A stretch of DNA of 64,000 bases, taken from NCBI GenBank assembly GCA_040902895.1, contig JBBDWL010000099.1, positions 1 through 64,000 on the forward strand, given 5' to 3'. Source of the stretch: JALYRV01 sp040902895. Its GTDB lineage: Bacteria; Acidobacteriota; Vicinamibacteria; Vicinamibacterales; SCN-69-37. The notes under the pieces are model-generated. The model searched no databases and was not told where the DNA came from. It was given only the letters and a program-made list of their open reading frames with translations. Positions 7,768 through 14,678 of this stretch are shown one piece after another (the first letter of the stretch is position 1; each line of letters opens with the position of its first letter). A program made the position numbers and the translations under genes.

Positions 7768-8729
7768 GCGTCCCCTCCCGCGCTCATCGCGGCCGTCACC
7801 ACCGCATCGGCCTCGGCCTCGGACAGCCTCTGTCCGACCGACACGCGACGGAGTTCCAGTACCAGTTGGTCGTGGTCGAACTTGGAGCCGCTGCTCATCA
7901 GCCAGCGGATGTAGCTCAGGGGGGTCGGGGGCGGTAGGTCGTGCGCTGGTCGGGCCTCGACCGGAGGAGAACTGTACGCGGTCGTAGTGGACGGGGACTC
8001 CGAGGTCGCCAGTGAAGGCACCTCGACCGCCGCTGCCCCCGTTCCCTTTCGTGCGGCGGAGCCGCCCGACTCCGGCGGAGGACAAACAGGAGAGCGCGAG
8101 GAAAGAAAACTATTCTGTGAAGAATAGTTTTCTCTTCGTTGCACTTTGCGTACATCTCGTTCTGCACCGACTGGGTCGGTGCGTGGGACCGGGCTCCAAT
8201 CGGTGCGTGAGGTTGGACTCCATGCACCGACTGGGTCGGTGCGAGACGCTGGCCCAGCCTCTGGCTCCCACGCACCGATTGCGTCGGTGCGAGTCTCGTC
8301 GTCATACGCACCGACCGAATCGGTGCGAGTCTCGGCTTGGTATTTGCCGTAGACCGGCCGCGTCGACCCACCCGCCAGCTTGTGCAGAGCTGACAGGTCG
8401 ATGCGGAGTTCCCGCGCTTGGCGCGGAGCCGCCGCCTTGACGACCACCACGACCCCGTTCGCAATCAGGGCGTTGAGATGCCCACGCACGTCGTCCTGCG
8501 ACATGCGGAGTTCTTCGACCAGTTGGCGATAGCCGACGGCGCAGATGCCGGTCTTCGCGTTGATATAGGTCAGCAGCGTTCGGAGCACCAGTTCCTGCGA
8601 GCGTGGTAACCGCGTCTTGTCGCGGCATCCGCCAATCGCCACGGACACCGCGTGCTGGAACGCAAACCCATAGGGATACGCGGTTTTGACCTCGGTCGGC
8701 GGCATGGCCTTCGCGTCGGACGCCATCAC
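7764..8729 (-). CDS. Replication-initiator-like winged-helix protein with internal iterons, 321 aa
   Basis: The N-terminal 110 residues (AFQHAVSVAIGG ... TLLTYINAKTGICAVGYRQLVEELRMSQDDVRGHLNALIANGVVVVVK) form a winged helix like those of phage and plasmid replication initiators. Residues about 132-190 are a linker with five RTD repeats, four continuing as RTDxxGA, encoded by the iteron array at 8164-8326. The C-terminus (about 270-321) is a separate helical domain that could contact a helicase or loader. Its stop overlaps the 50-aa gene start and its start overlaps the upstream regulator (ATGA). N-terminal DNA-binding domain, mid-gene iterons and a downstream AT-rich stretch parallel lambda O. 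Function is inferred from this layout. Confidence 0.75.
   Translation of the reverse strand: MMASDAKAMPPTEVKTAYPYGFAFQHAVSVAIGGCRDKTRLPRSQELVLRTLLTYINAKTGICAVGYRQLVEELRMSQDDVRGHLNALIANGVVVVVKAAAPRQARELRIDLSALHKLAGGSTRPVYGKYQAETRTDSVGAYDDETRTDAIGAWEPEAGPASRTDPVGAWSPTSRTDWSPVPRTDPVGAERDVRKVQRRENYSSQNSFLSSRSPVCPPPESGGSAARKGTGAAAVEVPSLATSESPSTTTAYSSPPVEARPAHDLPPPTPLSYIRWLMSSGSKFDHDQLVLELRRVSVGQRLSEAEADAVVTAAMSAGGDA
8101..8140. other. AT-rich stretch with 13-bp hairpin, candidate unwinding element
   Basis: This 40-bp stretch is about 30 percent GC (12 of 40) in a GC-rich region. It contains a perfect inverted repeat, AGAAAACTATTCT (8104-8116) and AGAATAGTTTTCT (8121-8133), with a 4-nt loop. It lies 24 bp from the iteron array, on the side toward the 3' end of the initiator gene, where lambda ori has its AT-rich unwinding region. 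Role inferred. Confidence 0.6.
8164..8326. repeat. Iteron array: four 19-bp inverted repeats plus a half site
   Basis: Four copies of GCACCGA-N5-TCGGTGC start at 8164, 8224, 8272 and 8308; a half site TCGGTGC lies at 8200-8206. Each copy is a perfect 7+7 dyad. Including the half site, spacings are 24, 36, 48 and 36 bp, all multiples of 12. They lie in the coding sequence of the initiator-like gene and encode RTDxxGA units. The dyads keep the same synonymous codons, including GGT for Gly, which suggests selection on DNA. Interpreted as initiator binding sites of a replication origin. Confidence 0.75.
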
Positions 8730-9061
8730 CGGCTTTCCGACCTTGCGGTCAATTCCGTACCGAGCGCGGTACCAAATTGACCGAACTCAAGCGACGCCAG
8801 CAACGCCCGGCCGCTCGGTGTAATCGAGACCCACCGTGTATAGCGGCGGCGCGCCCGGCATCCCAGTACCGCCGGGCGATGGAGCACGACGGCCTCGCGT
8901 CGGGCGAGCCGACGCAGGCACCGGGACACGCTGCTGGCGAGCGTGCTCTCGGACGCCATGAGATCGCGCACCGTCGCCCCGTCTTCGTGCGTGGCCGCGA
9001 GTCGCAGGATCACGAGCATCAGCGCGCTCGGGCGGCGCTCGGGTCGCCGTTCAGCGGCCAC
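8726..9061 (-). CDS. Winged-helix regulator-like protein, 111 aa
   Basis: Small basic protein with a winged-helix pattern: SALMLVILRLAATHEDGATVRDLMASESTLASSVSRCLRRLARREAV is a three-helix core with recognition helix, followed by a wing (YTRWVSITPSGRALLASL), similar in outline to MarR/PadR-type domains. It overlaps the upstream RHH gene by 11 nt and the downstream initiator gene by 4 nt, so the three genes form one leading operon. Likely controls transcription or copy number of the replication module; family not assigned. Confidence 0.65.
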   Translation of the reverse strand: MAAERRPERRPSALMLVILRLAATHEDGATVRDLMASESTLASSVSRCLRRLARREAVVLHRPAVLGCRARRRYTRWVSITPSGRALLASLEFGQFGTALGTELTARSESR

Positions 9062-9239
9062 CGGGGTGTACCTCGTCGCGCTTCTCGCGCGGGAGGGCGT
9101 CCCGCACGATCTGGCGAACGATCTGGCTAACGCTCGAAAAGCGACGAGCCGCCAGCTCGCGCAGATCCGCGTGCTGCTCGGCGCTCAGGGTGATCGTTGT
9201 GGGACGAGACTTACGAGCGGGAATTGGCCCGTCGGGCAC
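9051..9239 (-). CDS. Ribbon-helix-helix regulator, 62 aa
   Basis: RPTTITLSAEQHADLRELAARRFSSVSQIVRQIVRDALP is a typical RHH core: short strand, helix A, turn, helix B. The GTG start at 9239 has GGAG 7 nt upstream. It is the first gene of the minus-strand replication operon, and two dyads (9250-9269 and 9278-9294) lie immediately upstream, consistent with autoregulation. It is distinct from the RHH gene at 1833-2015. Confidence 0.72.
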   Translation of the reverse strand: MPDGPIPARKSRPTTITLSAEQHADLRELAARRFSSVSQIVRQIVRDALPREKRDEVHPGGR

Positions 9240-9249
9240 GATGACGCTC

Positions 9250-9269
9250 CGCAGAAAATGGACTCTGCG
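9250..9269. promoter_or_regulatory. Dyad CGCAGA-N8-TCTGCG upstream of the replication operon
   Basis: Perfect 6-bp inverted repeat (9250-9255 and 9264-9269) that overlaps the ribosome-binding region of the RHH gene at 9239. Its place suggests an operator for the RHH protein or the XRE repressor. No binding data can be inferred from sequence alone. Confidence 0.4.
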
Positions 9270-9277
9270 AAGGTCAT

Positions 9278-9294
9278 CTCCGGCCGGGCCGGAG
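9278..9294. promoter_or_regulatory. 17-bp dyad CTCCGGCC-N-GGCCGGAG
   Basis: Perfect 8-bp arms around one central base, 39 bp upstream of the RHH start at 9239. It could be an operator or a stable hairpin in a leader RNA. It is the strongest palindrome of the control region of the minus-strand operon. Confidence 0.35.
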
Positions 9295-9613
9295 GGTCAT
9301 GCAGCGGGTTCCATGCGAGCCCGGCGAGAGCCCGCGACCTCGTTCCCCGCTACAGCACCGACGTGGTGGTCTACGTCGCTGCATCGCGCCGAGCGGCGCG
9401 GCCTACGCACCATGCAGGCATGGCGCGCGTTGCCAGAACCAGCGGGCCGTCACGCCCGCGTCGATCCGAGGCGAGTCTAACACAGTGGGTGCGAGTCGGT
9501 TCGAGTCCGGCACGACCGTATGACTCCTGCACGGTCGGATCACCCTCCTTTCCCCCCTGTTTCGCCGCCGCACGGGTGGACTCACCTGAACCCGGCTGAT
9601 GGTAATATCAATC
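9295..9613. other. Control region without a convincing gene
   Basis: About 320 bp between the divergent operon at 9239 and the weak plus-strand frame at 9614. It contains a GCGGGC/GCCCGC hairpin around 9443-9460 and a T-arm-like sequence near 9495-9511 that does not complete a tRNA. Codon patterns are not gene-like in any frame. It probably holds the divergent promoters of the element. Confidence 0.4.
9600..9610. promoter_or_regulatory. TGATA-N-TATCA motif, copy 5
   Basis: TGGTAATATCA matches the consensus at 10 of 11 positions. Read on the plus strand, TGG-TAATAT is a good extended -10 element and a GTG follows 5 nt after it at 9614, which would give a leaderless mRNA. Confidence 0.45.
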
Positions 9614-10270
9614 GTGTCGCCACGCTATATCGAGCGTCCGCAGGCGGATCTGCGCGAAGCGAACTCAACTCTCGCGCTCCCGTACGGCATGACCGCCGCA
9701 GGCGTCGTCGAGGCCATCAACGACGTGTACGCCTACCTTCACGCCCTGAACAGCGCGAGCATCCAGCACGGGTACAACCGGCTCGATGACCTGATGCAAC
9801 CGGCGGGATTCTCCGGCTTGCTCTCGAACGTGTTCGTGCGGTCGCTGGACCATCAAGCGGCCAAGTGGCAGCGAGACTTTCGACGACGGCGGCGAGGTCT
9901 GACTGCCGCTGTGTCTCGCATCAGAGAGTCGATCTGCGGACAACCGATTCAAAGGATGAGGAGGTGGCGGGCTTTCAATTGTCCAACCTCATCGGAGGCC
10001 GAACTGAGCTTTGTTGATCAGCGCGCCGTTCTGGAACATCGCGTTCATGTTGGAACCGCCAGCATTTTTCCAGCCATACATGACCGTGGTGAAGCCCGCA
10101 AGGTCGCTCCGGCTCATTTCTTCGCCGGGCACGCCGACGATTTCGACGACCTGCTGATAGGTCATTCCGGTTTGCAGTTTGCTGAACTCGGCCATCGTGA
10201 TCGTCGGTTGGAGCGCATTCGACATGGATGGCCCGCCCGGATTGAACACGACGAGGGCGACCAGACCTAG
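9614..10270 (+). CDS. Unrecognised protein, N-terminal part only convincing
   Basis: The first ~90 residues (VSPRYIERPQADLREANSTL ... PYGMTAAGVVEAINDVYAYL ... PAGFSGLLSNVFVRSLDHQ) look like real protein. Beyond about 9890 the frame becomes Arg-rich, and from 9989 it runs antisense to the convergent membrane-protein gene. In the +1 frame a stop at 9900-9902 ends a plausible acidic tail (ETFDDGGEV), so the gene may have ended there before a frameshift. The FSGLLSN-type segment faintly recalls some type II restriction enzymes; this is only an impression. An ATG at 9599 is in frame but falls inside the promoter-like motif. Confidence 0.35.
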   Translation: MSPRYIERPQADLREANSTLALPYGMTAAGVVEAINDVYAYLHALNSASIQHGYNRLDDLMQPAGFSGLLSNVFVRSLDHQAAKWQRDFRRRRRGLTAAVSRIRESICGQPIQRMRRWRAFNCPTSSEAELSFVDQRAVLEHRVHVGTASIFPAIHDRGEARKVAPAHFFAGHADDFDDLLIGHSGLQFAELGHRDRRLERIRHGWPARIEHDEGDQT

Positions 10271-10591
10271 GAACACCACCGCGACAATCAGCGTCAGCAC
10301 GCCTTTAAGCACCCGCATTCCTCGTCGTGGCGCGGCGGTCGTGAGCGGCGGCACCTCCTTGTGACAGTGCCTACAAACGGTCGCCTCCGGGCGAATCCAT
10401 TCTGCACAGAACGGACACTTGCGCTGCTGTTCCTTCGAGGACACGATGCCGCTGACGAAGAACAACAGGAACGCAAGCGGGCCGAGCAACCATCCACCAA
10501 TCGCGCCGCCGACCGTTGAGAACCCCTTCTTTTGGGCTGCATAGACGCCGATAGCCGCCCCGAGCAGTCCCCAAAGTAGTAGTAGTTCCAT
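9989..10591 (-). CDS. Membrane protein with zinc ribbon and DUF3862 domain, 200 aa
   Basis: Two N-terminal membrane segments (about 1-18 and 27-50), a cytoplasmic zinc ribbon CPFCAEWIRPEATVCRHC (about 59-76), a third membrane segment (about 93-115) and a C-terminal DUF3862-type domain (ITMAEFSKLQTGMTYQQVVE ... AGFTTVMYGWKN ... AMFQNGALINKAQFGL), a BLIP/SmpA-like fold expected outside the membrane. The ATG at 10591 has AAGGAG 10 nt upstream. It is convergent with the weak frame at 9614 and divergent from the XRE gene. Probably cargo of the element; a surface or exclusion function is possible but unproven. Confidence 0.75.
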   Translation of the reverse strand: MELLLLWGLLGAAIGVYAAQKKGFSTVGGAIGGWLLGPLAFLLFFVSGIVSSKEQQRKCPFCAEWIRPEATVCRHCHKEVPPLTTAAPRRGMRVLKGVLTLIVAVVFLGLVALVVFNPGGPSMSNALQPTITMAEFSKLQTGMTYQQVVEIVGVPGEEMSRSDLAGFTTVMYGWKNAGGSNMNAMFQNGALINKAQFGLR

Positions 10592-10610
10592 CGCAGAAAT
10601 TCTCCTTCAC

Positions 10611-10621
10611 AGCTACTATCG
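10611..10621. promoter_or_regulatory. TGATA-N-TATCA motif, copy 6 (weak)
   Basis: AGCTACTATCG matches at 8 of 11 positions and lies 20 nt upstream of the DUF3862 gene start, just 5' of its Shine-Dalgarno site. In this copy the motif is at normal promoter distance from the start codon. Confidence 0.3.
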
Positions 10622-10694
10622 GCAACCACGCAACGATGGATTAGCCCGGCCGGGGGTTGCGACCGTTGTATCCGATCAGGCGTGGTCTGAAAGG

Positions 10695-10952
10695 ATGTGC
10701 CCGGCAAGCATCGTTACCGTGCCTCGGAAGGCTCGGCAACCTGCCAAGCACCCGGCTCTTCGGCGGCTAGGCAATCGAATTAGGACGATTCGAGAACAGC
10801 GAGGCCTGTCCCAAGAGGCGCTCGCTGACGCTGCCAAGATCGGGCGCAGCTACATGAGCGGCATCGAGCGCGGCGTTCGCAATTGTTCCACCCTGCACCT
10901 ACTGCGATTGGCGCGCGCCCTTCGCGTTCCAGTTGGCGACCTGTTCAACTAA
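10695..10952 (+). CDS. XRE-family HTH repressor, 85 aa
   Basis: Single helix-turn-helix domain: LRRLGNRIRTIREQRGLSQE, then ALADAAKIGRSYMSGIERGV and RNCSTLHLLRLARALRVPVG, typical of small XRE/Cro-like regulators including C proteins of restriction systems. AAAGG directly precedes the ATG. It is the only well supported plus-strand gene of the element and lies near attR, where it is well placed to act as the element's maintenance repressor. Targets unknown. Confidence 0.85.
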   Translation: MCPASIVTVPRKARQPAKHPALRRLGNRIRTIREQRGLSQEALADAAKIGRSYMSGIERGVRNCSTLHLLRLARALRVPVGDLFN

Positions 10953-11025
10953 CAGCAGCCTGACGGGGCGGACTCGACGAGCGCCCGAGCGTGGTCGAGC
11001 AGGGCGCTCACGCCGCTTCCACCCA

Positions 11026-11060
11026 CGTTGAGGACATCGGCCGCACGCCCCCGCAACCAA
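11026..11060. other. attR: inner arm plus 14-bp core
   Basis: CGTTGAGGAC (11026-11035) is the inverted partner of 54-63, and GCCCCCGCAACCAA (11047-11060) is the exact repeat of 39-52. Chromosomal sequence resumes at 11061. Joining 11060 to 53 gives a 46-bp symmetric attP with 10-bp arms and a 26-bp centre, the size expected for a serine-integrase attP. Confidence 0.8.
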
Positions 11061-11065
11061 GATCG

Positions 11066-11099
11066 AAAAAGGGCCGCGGCACTTCCCGCGGCCCTTTTT
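11066..11099 (+). terminator. Intrinsic terminator of tRNA-fMet, displaced by the insertion
   Basis: AAAAA, a GGGCCGCGG stem (11071-11079), a 6-nt loop, CCGCGGCCC (11086-11094) and TTTTT. It immediately follows attR, so before insertion it lay a few bases after the tRNA 3' end. It now terminates transcription leaving the element on the plus strand. Confidence 0.9.
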
Positions 11100-11139
11100 C
11101 ATTGTGACCGAGGGCCGTGACAGAATTGGCCGGACGTAA

Positions 11140-11474
11140 GTGATCGCAAACCTCGCTGTATTCGCTGCCGCTGCGGTGCTCGAAATCGCCGGCTGCTTTG
11201 CGTTTTGGGTGTGGCTGCGACGCGGCGGTTCGCCCTTCGTTGCAGCACTCGGTGTCGCCAGCCGATCGGCTTTGCTGTCATCCTCACCCGCATTGATACC
11301 GCGTTCGCCGGCCGCGCGTACGCGGCGTACGGCGGCATTTACATCGCGGCGTCTCTGTGTTGGCTCTGGCTCGCGGAGGGGCAGCGGCCGACCGTTGTCG
11401 ATCTGCTGGGTGCCGGGCTCGCTATCGGCGGCGCGCTAGTGATTTTGGCGTTCGCGAGGTCCACGGGCGGTTGA
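11140..11474 (+). pseudogene. ynfA-like (UPF0060) membrane protein gene, frameshifted
   Basis: The first frame gives VIANLAVFAAAAVLEIAGCF ... RRGGSPFVAALGVA, then a one-base deletion near 11261-11266 shifts to PIGFAVILTRIDTAFAGRAY ... LGAGLAIGGALVILAFARST. The intact paralogue at 15302-15637 has one extra base at this point and is nearly identical in protein sequence, which locates the lesion. UPF0060/YnfA proteins are about 110-aa four-helix inner-membrane proteins of the small multidrug resistance superfamily. A sequencing error is possible but a real pseudogene is plausible because an intact copy exists nearby. Confidence 0.85.
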
Positions 11475-11535
11475 TGACGGTCTGCGACGGCGGCATGACC
11501 ATTCGCAAAGACGAGCTCCCGAAGCCCCGCGATAG

Positions 11536-13356
11536 CTAATAGCCGCGCGGCTCGCCGTCGTGGCGCGTATCGGCCACACCAATCCAGCGGCCGCCGCGCC
11601 GCACGATCAGGTAGAGCCTGGCGTAGCCGGCCGATTCCGCGACAGGGTCGTAGCCCATCTCGCGTATCTCACGAAGAAGCTGCGGCGCGAACCCGTGCTC
11701 GATCTGCACGCGGGAGTTCCTCGCAGCAGGGAAGATGCGCGGAACCTTGACGGCGTCCAGCGGATCCAGCCCGTAATCGAGCGCGTAGACCATCACCTGA
11801 ACGATCTCCGTCGGGATGCGTCCGCCGCCGGGCGCACCAATCACCATCTGCACTTCGCCGTCCCGCAGGGCGATCGTCGGAGCAATCGTGGTCGTCCGAA
11901 TCCGCCAGTTGCTCCGTGAGGGCGCGTTGATGTTCTCGTTCGTGAAGCGGAACCCGGAATTATTCAGGAAGAAGCCCCCCGTAAACGCGCCGGAGCCCCA
12001 GACGGCGCTATTGGTCTGCGAGAGGGCCACCGCGTTTCCCTCCTTGTCGACGACCGACAGGTGCGTCGTCTCGCCGGTGTCCTCTTCCGATCCTTCGTCA
12101 ACGTCCTCGGCGTCTGGAGGCACGAATGGGGAGATCGTTGGCGCCAAAGGTGCGGCCGCTCCGTACGGTTCGTAGCGCGCGCAGTCACCGATCGGAGGCG
12201 CGTTGTCGAACGCGCGCGCGTCACCAGGTTCGATCACTTCAGGCGCCGATCTCGCGCCAACCAGCGCCATGCGCTCGGCGGCGAATCGTTCGGAGGAGAT
12301 TCCATTGGCCGGGAAGGCAACCCAGTTCGGATCGCCATTCCCCCTGGTTGCCGCCTGCCCGACGCGCAGCGCCGACGCGAGGACGTCGAAGGCCGCGGCG
12401 GATCGCGTGGGCAGCCCGAGCGACTTGAGGTCGAACCGCTCTAAGAGCTCGAGCGTGTGCAATACCTGGAAGCCGGTTTGCGGCGGAGCTGCGGACAGCA
12501 CTGTGAGGCCGCGATACGTCGTGCACAGGGGTCGCTTCCACTGCGGTTCGTATCGCGCGAGGTCGCTCAACCTCGCAGGATGTTTGCCCGTGTTGAGGGC
12601 GGCGATGAGCGCTTCGGCCGTCGGGCCCTCATCGAATCCTTTTCGACCCTCCGCGGCGATCCGTCGGAGCGACTCGGCGAGCTCAGGGTTGCGAAGCGTC
12701 TCGCCGGGACCGAGCGCCCTGCCGTTCGGAAAATAGAGCGCCAGTGCCTTCGGAAACGGCTTCATTTTCGTCGCGCCTTCGGCGATGAAGCCCGCAAGGA
12801 TTTGCCCGACAGGAAAGCCGTCATTCGCGAGCCGGATGGCCGGCGCCAGCACCTGCCCGCGCGTCAGCGCGCCGAACCTCTCATGCAACGTGAGCAGGCC
12901 GGCGACATTGCCAGGAATGCCGACGACGCGGAGGTCTCCGGCGCCGTCCTGTGGACCTGTGCCGGTGTGGCCACGCCACGCATCGGCGGGCTGCGCGGCA
13001 TAGAAATCGAGATACACAGGTTTGCCGTCGCGCTTGAACCAGACAGTCGCGGAACCGCTGCCGCCCAGCCCCGACATTTGGGGCTCGACGACGCCGATGG
13101 CGAAGGCTGTCGCGACGGCGGCGTCGACTGCATTGCCGCCTGCGCGCAGCATCTCGATGCCCGCATCGCTCGCGAGCGCGTTCGCCGAGGACACGACGCC
13201 GTTTCTGCCCTCGACGCGCTTGCCGTGATCAAGCGAGGCCCGGCTTTCAGCCGGTACTGCGCTCGCCTGAGGGCGGATGGGCGGGACGTTGGTCGCGCAG
13301 GCCGTCAACAGCGTAGCGCCCAGACTGACGAGTAAGACTCTGCGGAGAGTGCGCAT
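11536..13356 (-). CDS. ggt: Gamma-glutamyltransferase, lipoprotein, 606 aa
   Basis: Cleaves gamma-glutamyl bonds of glutathione and related peptides in the periplasm. A lipoprotein signal (LLVSLGATLLTAC, Cys20) precedes the enzyme. Conserved blocks include GRNGVVSSANALASDAGIEM, GGNAVDAAVA and EPQMSGLGG. The autocatalytic site is GETTHLSVVD, with Thr430 expected to become the N-terminus of the small subunit and act as nucleophile. The PGGGRIPTEIVQV region completes the fold. Length is usual. AGGAGAAGG precedes the ATG. The gene is divergent from the phosphatase pseudogene and appears monocistronic. Confidence 0.95.
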   Translation of the reverse strand: MRTLRRVLLVSLGATLLTACATNVPPIRPQASAVPAESRASLDHGKRVEGRNGVVSSANALASDAGIEMLRAGGNAVDAAVATAFAIGVVEPQMSGLGGSGSATVWFKRDGKPVYLDFYAAQPADAWRGHTGTGPQDGAGDLRVVGIPGNVAGLLTLHERFGALTRGQVLAPAIRLANDGFPVGQILAGFIAEGATKMKPFPKALALYFPNGRALGPGETLRNPELAESLRRIAAEGRKGFDEGPTAEALIAALNTGKHPARLSDLARYEPQWKRPLCTTYRGLTVLSAAPPQTGFQVLHTLELLERFDLKSLGLPTRSAAAFDVLASALRVGQAATRGNGDPNWVAFPANGISSERFAAERMALVGARSAPEVIEPGDARAFDNAPPIGDCARYEPYGAAAPLAPTISPFVPPDAEDVDEGSEEDTGETTHLSVVDKEGNAVALSQTNSAVWGSGAFTGGFFLNNSGFRFTNENINAPSRSNWRIRTTTIAPTIALRDGEVQMVIGAPGGGRIPTEIVQVMVYALDYGLDPLDAVKVPRIFPAARNSRVQIEHGFAPQLLREIREMGYDPVAESAGYARLYLIVRRGGRWIGVADTRHDGEPRGY

Positions 13357-13438
13357 CCGGTCCTTCTCCTAGAAAAGATGATGGAGTTTACATCGACGAC
13401 GACCTCAAACGCGGGGCTTGCATTCTACAATAGCGCCC

Positions 13439-14610
13439 ATGCGAGTCCTGACTGCCGCCAGCGTCGTTCTGTTGCTCGCGAACATCCCGTTCGTCGCACT
13501 CGAAGGGTCACCGCCAACAGGTCGGCATGCGCCGCGCCTCGTCGTGGTATTGACGCTCGATCAGATGCGTGACGACTACATTGAGTCGTACTCAGATCAG
13601 TGGAGCGGTGGACTCAAACGGCTGTTGACCGGCCGCGGTGACGTTGTCCTCTGGGTCGATCGCGGAGGACTGACCACGTCGACCGCCTATACGTCTTCCC
13701 GCGTGGCATTGGTTGAAGACTTCCTGAACAGGCACCCGCTCGAATCGGAGTTGAAGCGGCATCGAGCACGCTCGTCGACGAGGATCTGGCAAGGCTTGTG
13801 GAGGACGCGACCCGTTCGCTCGAACTGGGCCGACGCGACACCACCGACTTCCTTGCCGTCAGTTTCTCGAGCCTGGATAGTGTCGGCCATGCGTTCGGAC
13901 CTCGCAGCCACGAGGTGCAGGACGCCCTCGCGCGCATCGACCGGGCGATCGGCCGGTTGCTGGCGATGCTCGATGAACGGGTCGGTCGCGGGAACTATGT
14001 CGTCGCGATGAGTGCGGACCATGGCGTGGCCCCTATTCCAGAGCAGATGGCGCAGGGAGGCGCGAGTGCCGGACGAATGCTTTCAACGGAGGTGGTGAAA
14101 ACCATCAACGATGCGCTGGCAACCCGTTTCGGTCCGGGGGCATACGTGAGCAGCGTGTCCTACACGGACGTCTACTTTGCCCCGGGCGTCTACGCGAGGG
14201 TTCGGGCGGATCCCGTCGCGTGGCACAACGTGGAGGGAGCGCTCGCGGCAATGCCAGGGATCGCGCGCGTCCTCCGAAGCGAGGAGATCGCCGCGACTAC
14301 GCCAACCGACGACGCTGTGCTCCGCGCCGCGCGATTGAGCTACTTTCCGGGGCGCAGCGGCGATCTCGTGCTGGTTCCGAGGCCCTACTGGATTCTGTCG
14401 AGTGCGGCGGCGACACACGGCACCCATTACGCGTACGACGCGCGCGTGCCGGTGATCTTCTATGGCGCCGGGGTGCGGGCCGGCCGCTACTGGGACCGCG
14501 CCAGTCCCGCTGACGTCGCGCCCACGCTCGCGGCGCTCAGCGGCATCACGATGGCGGTGGCCGAGGGTCGTGTGCTTTCGTCGGCCCTTGCGGAGCCCCG
14601 CCGGCGTTGA
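13439..14610 (+). pseudogene. Alkaline phosphatase (PafA-like) with internal deletions
   Basis: The N-terminal part has a signal peptide and LVVVLTLDQMRDDYIESYSD, the first metal-ligand motif. It then jumps from GGLKRLLTGRG to VVLWVDRGGLTTSTAYT, skipping the region that normally holds the catalytic Thr. A second deletion after HPLESELK changes frame and the sequence resumes from about 13770 (VDEDLARLVEDATRSLELG) through DFLAVSFSSLDSVGHAFGPR, NYVVAMSADHGVAPIPEQ and a GTHYAYD-type C-terminus. PafA-type enzymes are about 550 aa; roughly a third is missing. The two parts are in different frames, so no active enzyme can be made. Confidence 0.85.
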
Positions 14611-14678
14611 TCGTCTCGTACCACCCGCCGAAGCCGGCGTCTGCGCGTCAACCGGGCCCACTGAGCGGGCATGGCACA

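Noticed and set aside
8164..8326. CRISPR array or tandem terminators
   Set aside because: Repeats are 19-bp dyads with spacers of unequal length, coding in one frame, with no T tracts, no leader and no cas genes.
9447..9519. Possible tRNA ending in GTCGG-TTCGAGT-CCGGC
   Set aside because: The T arm is good, but no 5' acceptor strand, D arm or anticodon stem can be paired at the right distance, so it is not a functional tRNA.
9520..9952. Additional frames on both strands across the start of the gene at 9614
   Set aside because: No ribosome binding site or domain; codon patterns are weaker than those of the 9614 frame.
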